The notes beneath the pieces are model-generated. The model was not told the origin of the DNA and did no database searches. It saw only the letters and a list, made by a program, of their open reading frames with translations. From Planctomycetaceae bacterium (GTDB lineage Bacteria > Planctomycetota > Planctomycetia > Planctomycetales > Planctomycetaceae), in contig PBMZ01000103.1 of the NCBI GenBank assembly GCA_002722955.1, forward strand, positions 1 through 38,986: 38,986 nucleotides of DNA, given 5' to 3'. Made by a program: the position numbers and the translations under genes. This document shows positions 24,241 through 32,787 of the stretch, one piece after another (the first letter of the stretch is position 1; each line of letters starts with the position of its first letter).

Positions 24241-24603
24241 TCAGCACATTGGATTGCTTCGTAAGCTCGGTATAGACACAAACAAGAAGTCACTATTAGG
24301 AATTGGGACGAAACTGATGCCTTGAATTGCGTGTTCCAAGCAACAGGTTTGAAATTCTGTCGACGTTTTCCAAAGTCCATCGTACGTTTTGGACGAATCG
24401 TATTTCTTGAATCCAATTCCACTTGGAGTGTGTTGCCACTTATTCTTCAATTCACCACATGCCTTACAACGCTCATACTGGCTATTTGGAGCGCCCGTAA
24501 AATCGGTAAGTATTTCGATTTTTGGTCGCGTTGGCGGTCGCGTGGCTGGTTCGCGGAAGGCATCCCCGTCGTTGTATTGGCATGAAAACATGAAGTAATT
24601 CAT
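24241..24603 (-). CDS. Hypothetical protein with a CxxC motif, possibly truncated
   Basis: The 120-residue product begins MNYFMFSCQYNDGDAF and includes YERCKACGELKNKW, a single Cys-X2-Cys pair. Then come KKYDSSKTYDGLWKTSTEF and EHAIQGISFVPI. The pattern of a C-terminal-type CxxC knuckle followed by YD-S-TYDG recalls a family of small uncharacterised proteins in myxobacteria and planctomycetes. Those I remember are longer, so this one may be cut short. There is no signal peptide. It ends three bases from the hpnD stop, convergent. Base composition is by eye more A/T-rich than its neighbours. I cannot name a function. That the frame is a real gene is more likely than not, given the sensible residue pattern. 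Confidence 0.5.
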   Translation of the reverse strand: MNYFMFSCQYNDGDAFREPATRPPTRPKIEILTDFTGAPNSQYERCKACGELKNKWQHTPSGIGFKKYDSSKTYDGLWKTSTEFQTCCLEHAIQGISFVPIPNSDFLFVSIPSLRSNPMC

Positions 24604-24635
24604 GCCGACCAGCGTCCCAAATGTCCATAAAAGAA

Positions 24636-24663
24636 CACACCCTCGCTGTTAAACGAGGGTGTG
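24636..24663 (-). terminator. Intrinsic terminator of the beta-propeller-like gene
   Basis: CACACCCTCG and CGAGGGTGTG form a perfect ten-base stem around an eight-base loop. On the minus strand the hairpin is followed by TTCTTTTATG, a partial U-tract. It lies 31 bases beyond the stop of the minus-strand gene ending at 24694, which it should terminate. Confidence 0.8.
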
Positions 24664-24693
24664 CATAAACTTCAATTGTCGACGGGCGATCGT

Positions 24694-25842
24694 CTATGGC
24701 AGTTGCGCCAATTCTAGATCGAGTTTGCCTTCGTTGTCACGGAGAACAATGATCTCGCCGTCGTTCAGCTTGTCGACGTAACGGACACCAGAGAGCACAT
24801 CGACGATTTCAATGTTTGCCGGGCCCTTCTTGGTTTTGGTGTTCCGTCGCACGGCGTTTTCATTGATCTCGTCCGTACCCAACAGATCGACAGGTACGCG
24901 AACGCCCCAATAGCGGCTGGGGCCGTATGTGTTTCGCTTGTAGTGAAAACGGTCGGTGTTCGTGACAAGCCACGTCTTGCCGTCTTTCTTGTATGTGAAC
25001 ATGTCGACGGGGCGGTTGCCCGAGCCCAACTCGACGACGCTTTCGCCGATGACCTTGGCGTCTTCTGCCAGATCGTCAACGGGGAAGCGAGCGATCGGTG
25101 TGCAAGCGAAAGCTCCGACAATGTAATTCTTGCCATCTTCCTCGTAAGGAACGAAGGACTGAATCGGCGCCTTGGTTTCCCAACGACGGTGGGCAACGTG
25201 ATAAGTGCGAGCACTATAGATTGCCGCGGAATCGCCGTGCGTCAGAGGCAAGGGCAAGACGTAAATCTTGTTCGCGAATTCTTCACGGCTTTGACCAGCC
25301 GCCAAGACACGGTCGCCTGCGAATTGAACGCCCGTGATGTTTCCAAGTTTGCCTTCGCCGTTGGGCAAGCCGACTCGGACATGCTTCGCGGATTTCAGGT
25401 TGAGGTTGGAGATCTTGCCTTCGTCGTTGATAACCAAGATGGCACTGACGCGATCTTTGCGATTCACGGACAAGTAGATCTTGCCGCTCTTGGGGTTCAC
25501 GGCCATGTCTTCAATCTTGACTCCGCCGGCTTGTGCACCCATGGCAGCCGCAACGAGGTCATCGATCTTATCGACTTTCTTCTTTAACTTCTTAACCGGA
25601 CCGGAATCGCCCGTGTCGATCGCAACCACGGAACCGTTACCCGTGTCCGCTACAAGCAGTAAACCGTTCGGTCCGAAACTCATCCGACCAGCCAACCCGA
25701 TCTCCAGCCCACCGTCTTGAACGTTTTGAAGGACGGGCGCCGCCTTGGTCTTCTTCGAGTCGCTCTTGGCGCTTTGAGGCACAAGAATCGCGGTCGTCAA
25801 CAAACAAACACCGAGCAAGATTCCCAAGCTGCGTAACTTCAT
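24694..25842 (-). CDS. Exported hypothetical protein, probable beta-propeller
   Basis: The 382-residue protein has a Sec signal peptide (KLRSLGILLGVCLLTTAILVP, cleavage near SAKS). The mature part contains several blade-like repeats: GRMSFGPNGLLLVADTGNGSVVAID, MAVNPKSGKIYLSVNRKD, ITGVQFAGDRVLAAGQ, MFTYKKDGKTWLVTNTDR. These suggest an NHL/SMP-30-like beta-propeller acting outside the cytoplasm. FACTPIARFPVDDL and the GYR/YWGVRV segment are not assigned. No catalytic residues are evident, and neither is a haem or lipid site. A good Shine-Dalgarno (AGGAGA) lies six bases before the start, and a terminator follows, so the gene is transcribed alone. Similar proteins occur in planctomycetes without known roles. 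Confidence 0.75.
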   Translation of the reverse strand: MKLRSLGILLGVCLLTTAILVPQSAKSDSKKTKAAPVLQNVQDGGLEIGLAGRMSFGPNGLLLVADTGNGSVVAIDTGDSGPVKKLKKKVDKIDDLVAAAMGAQAGGVKIEDMAVNPKSGKIYLSVNRKDRVSAILVINDEGKISNLNLKSAKHVRVGLPNGEGKLGNITGVQFAGDRVLAAGQSREEFANKIYVLPLPLTHGDSAAIYSARTYHVAHRRWETKAPIQSFVPYEEDGKNYIVGAFACTPIARFPVDDLAEDAKVIGESVVELGSGNRPVDMFTYKKDGKTWLVTNTDRFHYKRNTYGPSRYWGVRVPVDLLGTDEINENAVRRNTKTKKGPANIEIVDVLSGVRYVDKLNDGEIIVLRDNEGKLDLELAQLP

Positions 25843-25848
25843 GATGGC

Positions 25849-25854
25849 TCTCCT
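25849..25854 (-). promoter_or_regulatory. Ribosome binding site of the propeller-like gene
   Basis: Read on the minus strand, AGGAGA stands six bases before ATG 25842, confirming that start. Confidence 0.7.
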
Positions 25855-25964
25855 GTGATTTCTTGAAAAAATCGGAACAAGGCCAAACGCAATAGGCGAG
25901 CGGCTTCAGAAAGCGTATCGTTTCTAGTAGCTCATCTCCAGTAATTGGGCTGTTTTGGTTCAAG

Positions 25965-27158
25965 ATGATTATTGAATTGTCTAAGGATTCACTGAAAGTG
26001 CGCAAGCTGTTACTTCTCTTTTTCTCCATCGCGATCCTGATTGCAAAAGTGCCGGGTGTCCGAGCTCATAGCTACCGCATCTTCGGAGATAGAGTCATTG
26101 CGTCTTCTTCGGGGAAGTATGCGGTCGGATTGCAGCGAGTTGAGTATTGCTTTAACAGCTTTATCGAACCGATCGGAGATATGCGGCTTCGCTTTTACCA
26201 TGACGCACGGAAAAGGCAACGATCATCGCGCGCCTCGATGAAGGTACGAGAATCAGGAAACACCATAGCAACCTTCCAACAGGAGGCTTGTATTGACGCA
26301 GATTTCTGGAAGGGCCGCTCGCGGTCATGCTGGGAGATCTCCTTGTCTTCCTCGCAAATACCTGGGCAAACACTTGTTTCAAATCGCGGCCACGTCATTC
26401 TGCTTGATGTTTATGGTGACAATGAATCCGTCGCTCGCAACGAGTATCCCGCGATTCGAATTCTCAACAAAGAGGGTAAAGCTTCGCACATCTATCTGAA
26501 GAAACTAGCGGAGATCAAGCTGATTTCATGGCCGACGTATTGGAGAGCTGATGCGTGGGTGGATGAAGTTCGTCATGAGCTTGTCGTGGGTATTTCTCAA
26601 GTCGAATCTGAGGAATTCGACTATCCGCCGGTTGCTTCTGTGTTTCGTTCAATCAATCTTGAGTCGTGTCAAGTGACTGCGTCATCACTAGAGAATTTTC
26701 AAAATACTATTCATTCCCATCACCCCAATAGGCTTTTGAACCTGCTGCGATCTCTTGTTGTTGTCAAAAAGCCGGATCTTCAGGGCCCAATTCAACGCCT
26801 CAAGGAAAGCTCTTCCAGCATCCGAATTCTGAAAATGGCGACCAAGTCCTCGCCAAGTGATCGTGAAGCCGCCGAGATCGTTGATTGGCTGAATCACAAG
26901 CCCATAGAAAAGTTCACAAGTGCCGAATACGAGACTCGGGCGATCTTGATTTCACACGCTGACTCGTGGACTTCACGGGAGAAGGCCTTTTCAGTAGCCC
27001 TGAAGGCGTACTTTCAACACAAGGATGCGGCCTTTCTTCAGGTCATGACGAGACATCGAATGGAAGCCGTCAAATACATCAGAAGTCAGTATGAGTCGAA
27101 TGACTCATCGAAGATAAAGCGATACGAAGATATCATTAAACGGCTGTCACGGTTTTAG
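25965..27158 (+). CDS. Exported hypothetical protein, no recognised family
   Basis: The 397-residue product has a hydrophobic N-terminal segment (LLLLFFSIAILIAKVPGVRA), a likely signal peptide cleaved near VRAHS. GTG at 25998, directly before that segment, is an alternative and tidier start. The mature region begins HSYRIFGDRVIASSSGKYAVG and contains YRIFGDR, VILLDVYGDNES and a block IKLISWPTYWRADAWVDEVRHELVVG that resembles beta-sheet repeats. The C-terminal third is helical and rich in Lys, Ser and Glu. I see no catalytic motif. The gene is by eye A/T-richer than most of the window and flanked by gaps with no obvious partner, hinting at acquisition, but this is inference. Confidence 0.65.
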   Translation: MIIELSKDSLKVRKLLLLFFSIAILIAKVPGVRAHSYRIFGDRVIASSSGKYAVGLQRVEYCFNSFIEPIGDMRLRFYHDARKRQRSSRASMKVRESGNTIATFQQEACIDADFWKGRSRSCWEISLSSSQIPGQTLVSNRGHVILLDVYGDNESVARNEYPAIRILNKEGKASHIYLKKLAEIKLISWPTYWRADAWVDEVRHELVVGISQVESEEFDYPPVASVFRSINLESCQVTASSLENFQNTIHSHHPNRLLNLLRSLVVVKKPDLQGPIQRLKESSSSIRILKMATKSSPSDREAAEIVDWLNHKPIEKFTSAEYETRAILISHADSWTSREKAFSVALKAYFQHKDAAFLQVMTRHRMEAVKYIRSQYESNDSSKIKRYEDIIKRLSRF

Positions 27159-27359
27159 GCGTCTTGGTTTTCCAGGCGACAAACTCAGACTTCCGCGCCA
27201 AGACTTCGAAACCGACCGGCGAATTTCCAGAAGTTGTTGATCTAGTGCAGGTTGTGGTTTAGACTGCCGATAGAGAAAAGTGGGCTCTTTAGCGCATCGC
27301 GCTTAAGATCCCTGCGTGGATTTCGTGGCCTTACACGCAATTAGTCTTGGAGTGAAGAG

Positions 27360-29060
27360 ATGACCAACCTTCCCAAGTCGACCTCGTTAATGTCCAAAGT
27401 CATCTTTCGCATGCGAGTTCTCTCGCTGGGCCTAACGGCTTTGATTTCGTTTCTGGTTGGCACATGCATTTATCTAGTCGCGTTCTTAGTGCAACGCCTG
27501 ACAGGTTTGTATCCCGACGTGTTCGATCCAGCCACGTTGGCCTTCGTACCAGCGTTCGCCGTGCTGGGAGCCGTTCTCTTCCATCGACGACCACAACGAA
27601 TGAATGCCGCCAGAAAAATTGACGAGCGTTCCGGAAGCAAGGACTTGTTCCTGACCGTTTGCTTGTTGGAAGAGTCCGCTGGCAAGTTCCAATCGATCGT
27701 CGCCAACAACGCGGAAAAAGCCGCGGAGAAAATCGACCCCAACTCAATCGTGCGGTTTGATCGATTGGCACCGATGTCGATGTGGTCCGTTGCGACTGCC
27801 GCCGCCGTTGTTCTGACCGTCTTGTTCTTCCCGTGGCAGCTTGATCCATTCGGCAAAGTCGCCGTCGCTCAAGAGCAAGAAGCCGCGAAGAAAGAATTGG
27901 CTGAAACAAAGAAAGCGACAGAAGCTCGCCAAGCACAATTGAAGAAGAAGGATAGCGAGGAAGAAGAGGGCGAGGTCTCGAAGGACGTCAAGAAAGCTGT
28001 TGACGACCTGAAGATGGCATTCAACAAAGCCAAGCCGAAAACCAAACGCGCCAACGCCGAATCGCTTGGCAAGAACCAAAAGGTCATCGGCGAGAAGTGG
28101 CGCAAGCTCAGCGCCGAGAAGCTCAAAGAACTCACGGCCAAATTGCCCGAAAATCAAAACTTTGGCGCCAGTGCTTCTCAAGAGAAGCTCGAGAAGTGGT
28201 CAAAGGAGTTGATGGAAGGTTCGACCGAGGCTCTCCAAAAGGAAATCAATTCGATCAAAGACGATCTTGAGCGTTTGTTCAAAGAGAAGGATCCGGTCAA
28301 GAAGGCCGAGATGCAACGACAGCTCAAGAAGAAAATGAAGGACTTGGAAGACTTCGCGACCGAGAAGGCAAATTCCAAGCAGCTCGCCGCGGCACTGAAG
28401 CGGGCTCAGAAGCAAATGCAACTTGCCAACAAAGAGGGCATGTCCGCTGAAGAAGCCAAGGAAGCGATGCAGCAATCGATGGACTTGGCAAAGATGGAAC
28501 TTGAAGAAATCAAACAATCTGCTCAAGACCTGAAGAAGCTGGAAGAGGCGCTGCAAACTCTGCAAATGGCCAAGCAACTGAACGAGCAAGAAAAGCTCGA
28601 CGGTGAGCAAACCGAGGGTTTCCAAACGCTGGCCGATTACGAAGAACTCTACGCCGAAATCATGGGTGAAGGCCAAGGTCAAGGCGATGGAGAAGGAGAA
28701 GGTGACGGCGACGGAACCGGCGCGGAAGGAATCGGCGAGGGCGGTGAAGTCCCCGAAGATGACTCGGTCGAGACGGGCTTCAAGACGGAGTTGTCGAAAT
28801 CGCAAATCGTTGCTGGCAAGGTTTTGTTGTCGTTGACATCGAAAGGCCTGAGCGACAGTGGCGACGCCGTCAAGAAATTCCAGGCCATCAAGGCGATCAA
28901 AGAGGGTGTCAGTGAAGCGATCTTGACCGAACAAATTCCTCCGGGCTACCACGATGGTATCAAGGGGTACTTCGACAACATCGACAAGACACTCAAGAAG
29001 GGTGGACAGCCCGCCAAAGCAGCACCGGCTGCTAGCCCCAAAGCCGAGCCGTCCAAGTAG
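27360..29060 (+). CDS. DUF4175-like membrane protein with long coiled coil
   Basis: The 566-residue protein has three membrane segments: about 22-44, 57-75 and 139-159. ARKIDERSGSKDLFLTVCLLEES sits between the second and third, as in the N-terminus of DUF4175-type proteins. After about 170 it is an almost uninterrupted charged helix rich in Lys, Glu, Ala and Gln (to about 430), predicted to be coiled coil outside the membrane. A Gly/Glu/Asp run (GEGQGQGDGEGEGDGDG) follows, then a compact C-terminal domain with AILTEQIPPGYHDGIKGYFDNID. Related proteins often lie beside MoxR ATPase, DUF58 and vWA genes, but none is here. GGAG seven bases upstream supports ATG 27360. A structural or envelope-stress role is a guess. 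Confidence 0.7.
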   Translation: MTNLPKSTSLMSKVIFRMRVLSLGLTALISFLVGTCIYLVAFLVQRLTGLYPDVFDPATLAFVPAFAVLGAVLFHRRPQRMNAARKIDERSGSKDLFLTVCLLEESAGKFQSIVANNAEKAAEKIDPNSIVRFDRLAPMSMWSVATAAAVVLTVLFFPWQLDPFGKVAVAQEQEAAKKELAETKKATEARQAQLKKKDSEEEEGEVSKDVKKAVDDLKMAFNKAKPKTKRANAESLGKNQKVIGEKWRKLSAEKLKELTAKLPENQNFGASASQEKLEKWSKELMEGSTEALQKEINSIKDDLERLFKEKDPVKKAEMQRQLKKKMKDLEDFATEKANSKQLAAALKRAQKQMQLANKEGMSAEEAKEAMQQSMDLAKMELEEIKQSAQDLKKLEEALQTLQMAKQLNEQEKLDGEQTEGFQTLADYEELYAEIMGEGQGQGDGEGEGDGDGTGAEGIGEGGEVPEDDSVETGFKTELSKSQIVAGKVLLSLTSKGLSDSGDAVKKFQAIKAIKEGVSEAILTEQIPPGYHDGIKGYFDNIDKTLKKGGQPAKAAPAASPKAEPSK

Positions 29061-29158
29061 TCCAAAGCGTACGAGTTTAACCGCAAGCCGAAGGCGACAA
29101 CGCCTGCTCTAAGGTTTTGGCGCGCCCCGACTATCTTCATCCGCCCAAAACGCCCTCC

Positions 29159-30202
29159 ATGCCAAGCAATCCCAATTCTTCTGGCCGTGAAATCGTCGTT
29201 GTCATCTGCGTGCTGCTCACGATAGCGGCCGGCTATCTGATGTTCTCAAGCGGTTCAGGCCAAGACGACGCGCTGGTCGTTTACTGTGCTCACGATTCCG
29301 TTTTTTCTGAGCGGGTACTTCGTAAGTTCGAGCAAGATACCGGTATCAAGCTGAAGATTCGATTCGACACGGAAGCCACGAAATCCTTGGGTTTGGTCAA
29401 TCAACTCGTTCGTGAAAAAGATCACCCGCGCTGCGATGTGTTTTGGAACAATCAAGTTCTGGGCACGATGCAAATTCAGGAACAAGGGATTTTATTGCCG
29501 TACCAAGGATCTGGCTTTGACCGCATCCCCGACGGCTTAAAGGATCCCGACGGACATTGGGTTGGCTTTGGTGCGAGACTGCGAGTCTACATCGTCAACA
29601 CCGATAAAATGGAAGCCACGGAAGCAGCGGTTGCTGAAGCCGAGAAGGGCAACTTGTCCCGAATGGCGATCGCCAAGCCTCTTTACGGGACGACGCTCTC
29701 GCATTTCAGTTTGATGTGGCAGCAGCGCGGCGAGGCTGGCATGAAGAAGTGGCATGCCGATCTAAGAAAACGTGACGTACAAGTCGTCAATGGCAACGCG
29801 ACCGTCAAGAATCTTGTCGCTGATGGCGTTTGTGATTGGGGCTGGACGGACACGGACGATTACTTCGTGGCCGCTGATGACAACAAGCCAGTGACGATGC
29901 TGCCCATACGCGTCGCCGACGGCAAGACGATTTGCATGCCGAACTCAGTCGCCATCATTCGCGGCACACCTCGGTTGACCAAAGCGCAGCGGCTGGTTGA
30001 TTTTCTGTTGTCCGAAGAGAACGAAATCGAGTTGGCGAAGTCCAAAGCGCGACAAATCCCACTCGGCCCCGTCGACGAAACGCAGCTCAGCGAAGATGTC
30101 CGCAAACTGAAGACTTGGGCCGCGGACGCTTACGACATCACTGGACTTTCGGCCGCTCGTATGGAGTGCCTGAATTGGCTTAAGTCGGAGTACCTCCAAT
30201 GA
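29159..30202 (+). CDS. ABC transporter substrate-binding protein, ferric-iron (FbpA/AfuA-like) type
   Basis: The 347-residue protein has an N-terminal membrane anchor or signal (EIVVVICVLLTIAAGYLMF), then DDALVVYCAHDSVFSERVLRKFEQDTGIKLK, the opening of class-II iron-type binding proteins. DTEATKSLGLVNQL, HPRCDVFWNNQVLGT, ARLRVYIVNTDK, WGWTDTDDYFVA and the closing RQIPLGPVD agree with this fold. Tyrosines that bind ferric iron in FbpA cannot be placed with certainty, so the ligand might be another anion, thiamine or a polyamine. ATG 29159 is chosen; a TTG at 29117 would put an odd Pro-rich leader before the anchor. The stop overlaps the permease start (ATGA), showing one operon. No Shine-Dalgarno is evident. 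Confidence 0.83.
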   Translation: MPSNPNSSGREIVVVICVLLTIAAGYLMFSSGSGQDDALVVYCAHDSVFSERVLRKFEQDTGIKLKIRFDTEATKSLGLVNQLVREKDHPRCDVFWNNQVLGTMQIQEQGILLPYQGSGFDRIPDGLKDPDGHWVGFGARLRVYIVNTDKMEATEAAVAEAEKGNLSRMAIAKPLYGTTLSHFSLMWQQRGEAGMKKWHADLRKRDVQVVNGNATVKNLVADGVCDWGWTDTDDYFVAADDNKPVTMLPIRVADGKTICMPNSVAIIRGTPRLTKAQRLVDFLLSEENEIELAKSKARQIPLGPVDETQLSEDVRKLKTWAADAYDITGLSAARMECLNWLKSEYLQ

Positions 30203-31623
30203 GTCTGGCGGTGGCCTGCGGCTGGACACTCTTGCGCAGTTTCATCGTCGCCATGCTGGCCGTGCCAGTTTGCTGGAAGTTGGAAGCCGTTCTCGATTCG
30301 CTGCCGCGAGCCGGTCGCCGCACTGTTTGGTTCTTGCTGGCTGCTGCTTTCTTGGCACCGGAATTGTTGATCGGATACGCGTACTCGAACTTCCAACTTT
30401 CACTGGTTCGATATCCGGCTCTCAACGAATCGCTTTACGGATTCTTAGTTCTGCTGAAGGTCATTCCGGTCGGAGTTGCCGTCGCCCGATTCTCGCCAGC
30501 GCCGCCAGTTTCTTCCGAGGCATTGCACATCCATCGTTTGTCAGGTGGCGGCGCGAGTTTCAGTAGCCTGATTCGAGGTCCCGCGCGCATCCATCTTTGC
30601 ACGGCCAGTGTCGTGTTCTTGTTGAGCTTCCAAGAGTTCGAGATGGCCTCGTTCTTTGCCACTGCTTCGTGGACCGTGTGGCTTTACGATCAGCAAGTTG
30701 GCGGCTTGATGCTCTCAGAATCGCTCCGCTTCGCCATCATGCCCGTCGTGACCGAGGCACTCGTGCTGGTGCCGTTAGTGTTGTTGGCAACACAAGGCAA
30801 TTCGCTCGCCGCGGATCCTGAAAAGGAGCGAAGGCCGCAGTCGCGCACAGTCATCTTTTGCCTGTTGACGTACTTGCCCGTCGCGATCATTGCTCTCATC
30901 GCGATCCCGTTCGCAATCATGGGCAGCGGAATTCTTGACGGCCTTCGAATCTTGTTGACAGACACGCTGCAGCGAAACGGGTTCTTGATATCAGTGGCGA
31001 CAGCCGCCGGCTTCGCTGTCCCCGCCGCCATCCTAAGTCACAGCTTGGCGGGATTGCTGCTGAATTATTGTGTGCTGCGAAGGGAAAGTTGGAAGTCCCG
31101 AGCATGGATTGCGGCCGCTTGTTTGCCGGGCTTATTCGGTTCTCTCAGTATTTCCTTGGCGCTGGTTGCTCTGTTCCAAATTGGTCTGCTCAACCCGCTT
31201 TACGATACCATCATTCCGCTGATGATCGGGACGACACTGTTTCTGCTGCCTCGGGCTGTTTTGTTGCGGCTGCTACTGAACTCCGTTACATCTGGAGAGA
31301 GCTCGCACTTGGCGGCTATGTTGACCGATTCGCCAATCAGCGAACAGCGGCAGGTGGGACGGCGATTGATTTGGCACGAGCGATACCGCAGACAGCTTGG
31401 CCTGTTAGGCGTTCTGTACTTCTGGGGCTACATGGAGTTAACCCTGGCCGCGCTGTTGGCTCCCGTCGGCATGATTGCCGCGCCCGTGCGTTTGTACGCT
31501 CAAATGCACTACGGTCGTAACGAAGTCTTGTCGGCGACATCGTTGTTGACGGTCATGATTCCGGTGGCCGCGTTTTTTGTGGTCGTGGGGATCATCAAGC
31601 TGATTCATCAATCGCGTTCATGA
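30199..31623 (+). CDS. ABC transporter permease, FbpB-like double-domain type
   Basis: The 474-residue integral membrane protein has roughly ten to twelve hydrophobic segments arranged in two halves around a charged loop (PEKERRPQSR, about 210-218). This matches the fused permeases of ferric-iron and related importers. EALHIHRLSGGGASFSSLIRG resembles a degenerate EAA loop that would contact the ATPase; a second in the C-terminal half is less clear. It starts inside the last codons of the binding-protein gene (ATGA overlap), so the two are translated together. No ATP-binding subunit follows; the next gene is a potassium channel. The ATPase must be encoded elsewhere or borrowed from another transporter. 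Confidence 0.78.
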   Translation: MSLAVACGWTLLRSFIVAMLAVPVCWKLEAVLDSLPRAGRRTVWFLLAAAFLAPELLIGYAYSNFQLSLVRYPALNESLYGFLVLLKVIPVGVAVARFSPAPPVSSEALHIHRLSGGGASFSSLIRGPARIHLCTASVVFLLSFQEFEMASFFATASWTVWLYDQQVGGLMLSESLRFAIMPVVTEALVLVPLVLLATQGNSLAADPEKERRPQSRTVIFCLLTYLPVAIIALIAIPFAIMGSGILDGLRILLTDTLQRNGFLISVATAAGFAVPAAILSHSLAGLLLNYCVLRRESWKSRAWIAAACLPGLFGSLSISLALVALFQIGLLNPLYDTIIPLMIGTTLFLLPRAVLLRLLLNSVTSGESSHLAAMLTDSPISEQRQVGRRLIWHERYRRQLGLLGVLYFWGYMELTLAALLAPVGMIAAPVRLYAQMHYGRNEVLSATSLLTVMIPVAAFFVVVGIIKLIHQSRS

Positions 31624-31634
31624 TCCGCACTCGC

Positions 31635-31694
31635 TGGAGTCCAGGCTCTAGCCGCCGAGATGCAGGCTTGGGTGCGCCTAAAGGCTGGACTCCA
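31635..31694. repeat. Inverted repeat between the permease and K+ channel genes
   Basis: TGGAGTCCAGGCT (31635-31647) pairs with AGGCTGGACTCCA (31682-31694) at 12 of 13 positions around a 34-base loop. The channel's open frame extends back through it to 31660, giving an artificial leader (LKAGLQRPRTLAA). Confidence 0.8.
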
Positions 31695-31743
31695 ACGACC
31701 GCGAACGCTAGCAGCAATAAACTCGCGACTCTATGATTCCCGC

Positions 31744-32754
31744 ATGAAACGCGTGGGGATCATCGCCTGCTTACTGTTAGGGCTGACATTCTTCGGAGCT
31801 GCTGGGCTGCGGTGGATTGAAGGCGCCGATTGGACCACGTGTTTGTTCATGGCCGTGATCACGCTGACGACGGTCGGCTTCGAGGACCCCATTGGCCTGA
31901 GCCCAACGGGCCAGTGGTTTGTGATGATTTATCTGGTAACGGGTTTGGGCGTGTTTACCTACTCGGCAGCTCAGCTTGGCCAGTGGGTTGTCAGCATGGA
32001 AATGAGGTCGCTGGGGAGAAGGCGGATGCAAAAACGAATCGATAGCCTTAGCGGTCATTACATCGTCTGTGGCCAAGGACGCATGGGGTTGATCATCTGC
32101 GAGCAACTCGCCGTCAGGAACAAACCCTTTGTCGTGATCGATCGCGATGACGAGCGATTATTGGCCAACTGTGAAGAGAACAACTGGTTAAGCGTCGTGG
32201 GAGATGCCACCGACGACGTCGTGTTGGAGAAAGCCGGTATCAAGCGAGCCTCGGCATTGACGACGGCGCTTCCATCGGATGCCGACAACGTTTACGTCGT
32301 GCTGTCCGCAAGATTGTTGAACCCCGACTTGCAGATCGTCGCGCGAGCCAACGACGAAAAGGCAACGATCAAAATGGAACGCGCCGGTGCGTCAAGAATC
32401 GTCAGCCCTTTTAATAGCGGCGCCGTCAAAATGGCTCGCTTCATGTTGAACCCCGGAATCGAAAACTTCCTTGAGATCGCCGGGAACCGCCACGATGGCG
32501 TCGAAATCGCAGACTTCGTCGTCGCAAAAGGCGGTCCGTACACCGGCAAGAAGTTGATGGAGACCGACTTACGAAGCCGCGGCGTGATGGTGATCGGAAT
32601 CTGTCGCCAGAACGGCGAACAACTGATTCCGCCCGATGGAACCGCAACGCTCGAGCAAGGGGATTGCGTCTACGCCTTTGGTGAGGCCGACGCCATCAAC
32701 ACGATCATCGTCGAATCCGCGGAACGCGAAGCCGCTGCAAGCGAGTTGTTGTAA
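31744..32754 (+). CDS. Two-TM potassium channel with cytoplasmic RCK (TrkA-N/TrkA-C) domains
   Basis: The 336-residue protein is a K+ channel subunit of the MthK/Kch type. Helix one (VGIIACLLLGLTFFGAAGL), a pore helix, the selectivity filter TLTTVGFED (about 41-48) and helix two (FVMIYLVTGLGVFTYSAA) form the pore. RCK-N follows with the Rossmann motif CGQGRMG (Gly110-Gly115), VVIDRDDERL and VVGDATDDVVLEKAGI. RCK-C covers about 235-330 with a TLEQGDCVYAFG end. The filter reads TVGFED instead of the textbook TVGYGD. The channel would be gated by nucleotide or cations bound to RCK. ATG 31744 is chosen because upstream sequence is repeat DNA. The gene is separated from neighbours by repeats on both sides. 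Confidence 0.9.
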   Translation: MKRVGIIACLLLGLTFFGAAGLRWIEGADWTTCLFMAVITLTTVGFEDPIGLSPTGQWFVMIYLVTGLGVFTYSAAQLGQWVVSMEMRSLGRRRMQKRIDSLSGHYIVCGQGRMGLIICEQLAVRNKPFVVIDRDDERLLANCEENNWLSVVGDATDDVVLEKAGIKRASALTTALPSDADNVYVVLSARLLNPDLQIVARANDEKATIKMERAGASRIVSPFNSGAVKMARFMLNPGIENFLEIAGNRHDGVEIADFVVAKGGPYTGKKLMETDLRSRGVMVIGICRQNGEQLIPPDGTATLEQGDCVYAFGEADAINTIIVESAEREAAASELL

Positions 32755-32766
32755 TCCTAGACATCG

Positions 32767-32787
32767 CCCCCGACTTTAAGTCGGGGG
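32767..32787 (+). terminator. Strong hairpin terminator after the K+ channel gene
   Basis: CCCCCGACT and AGTCGGGGG make a perfect nine-base stem with a TTA loop, 12 bases beyond the channel stop. Only TTCTC follows on the plus strand, so the U-tract is weak. The stem may belong to the larger palindromic element that follows. Confidence 0.6.

Noticed and set aside
28200..28952. 250-codon minus-strand frame opposite the coiled-coil gene
   Set aside because: Its Leu/Phe-rich translation is the mirror of the Lys/Glu coiled coil; no independent support.
31660..31743. 28-residue N-terminal extension of the K+ channel
   Set aside because: Encoded by a palindromic repeat; the channel helix begins directly after ATG 31744.
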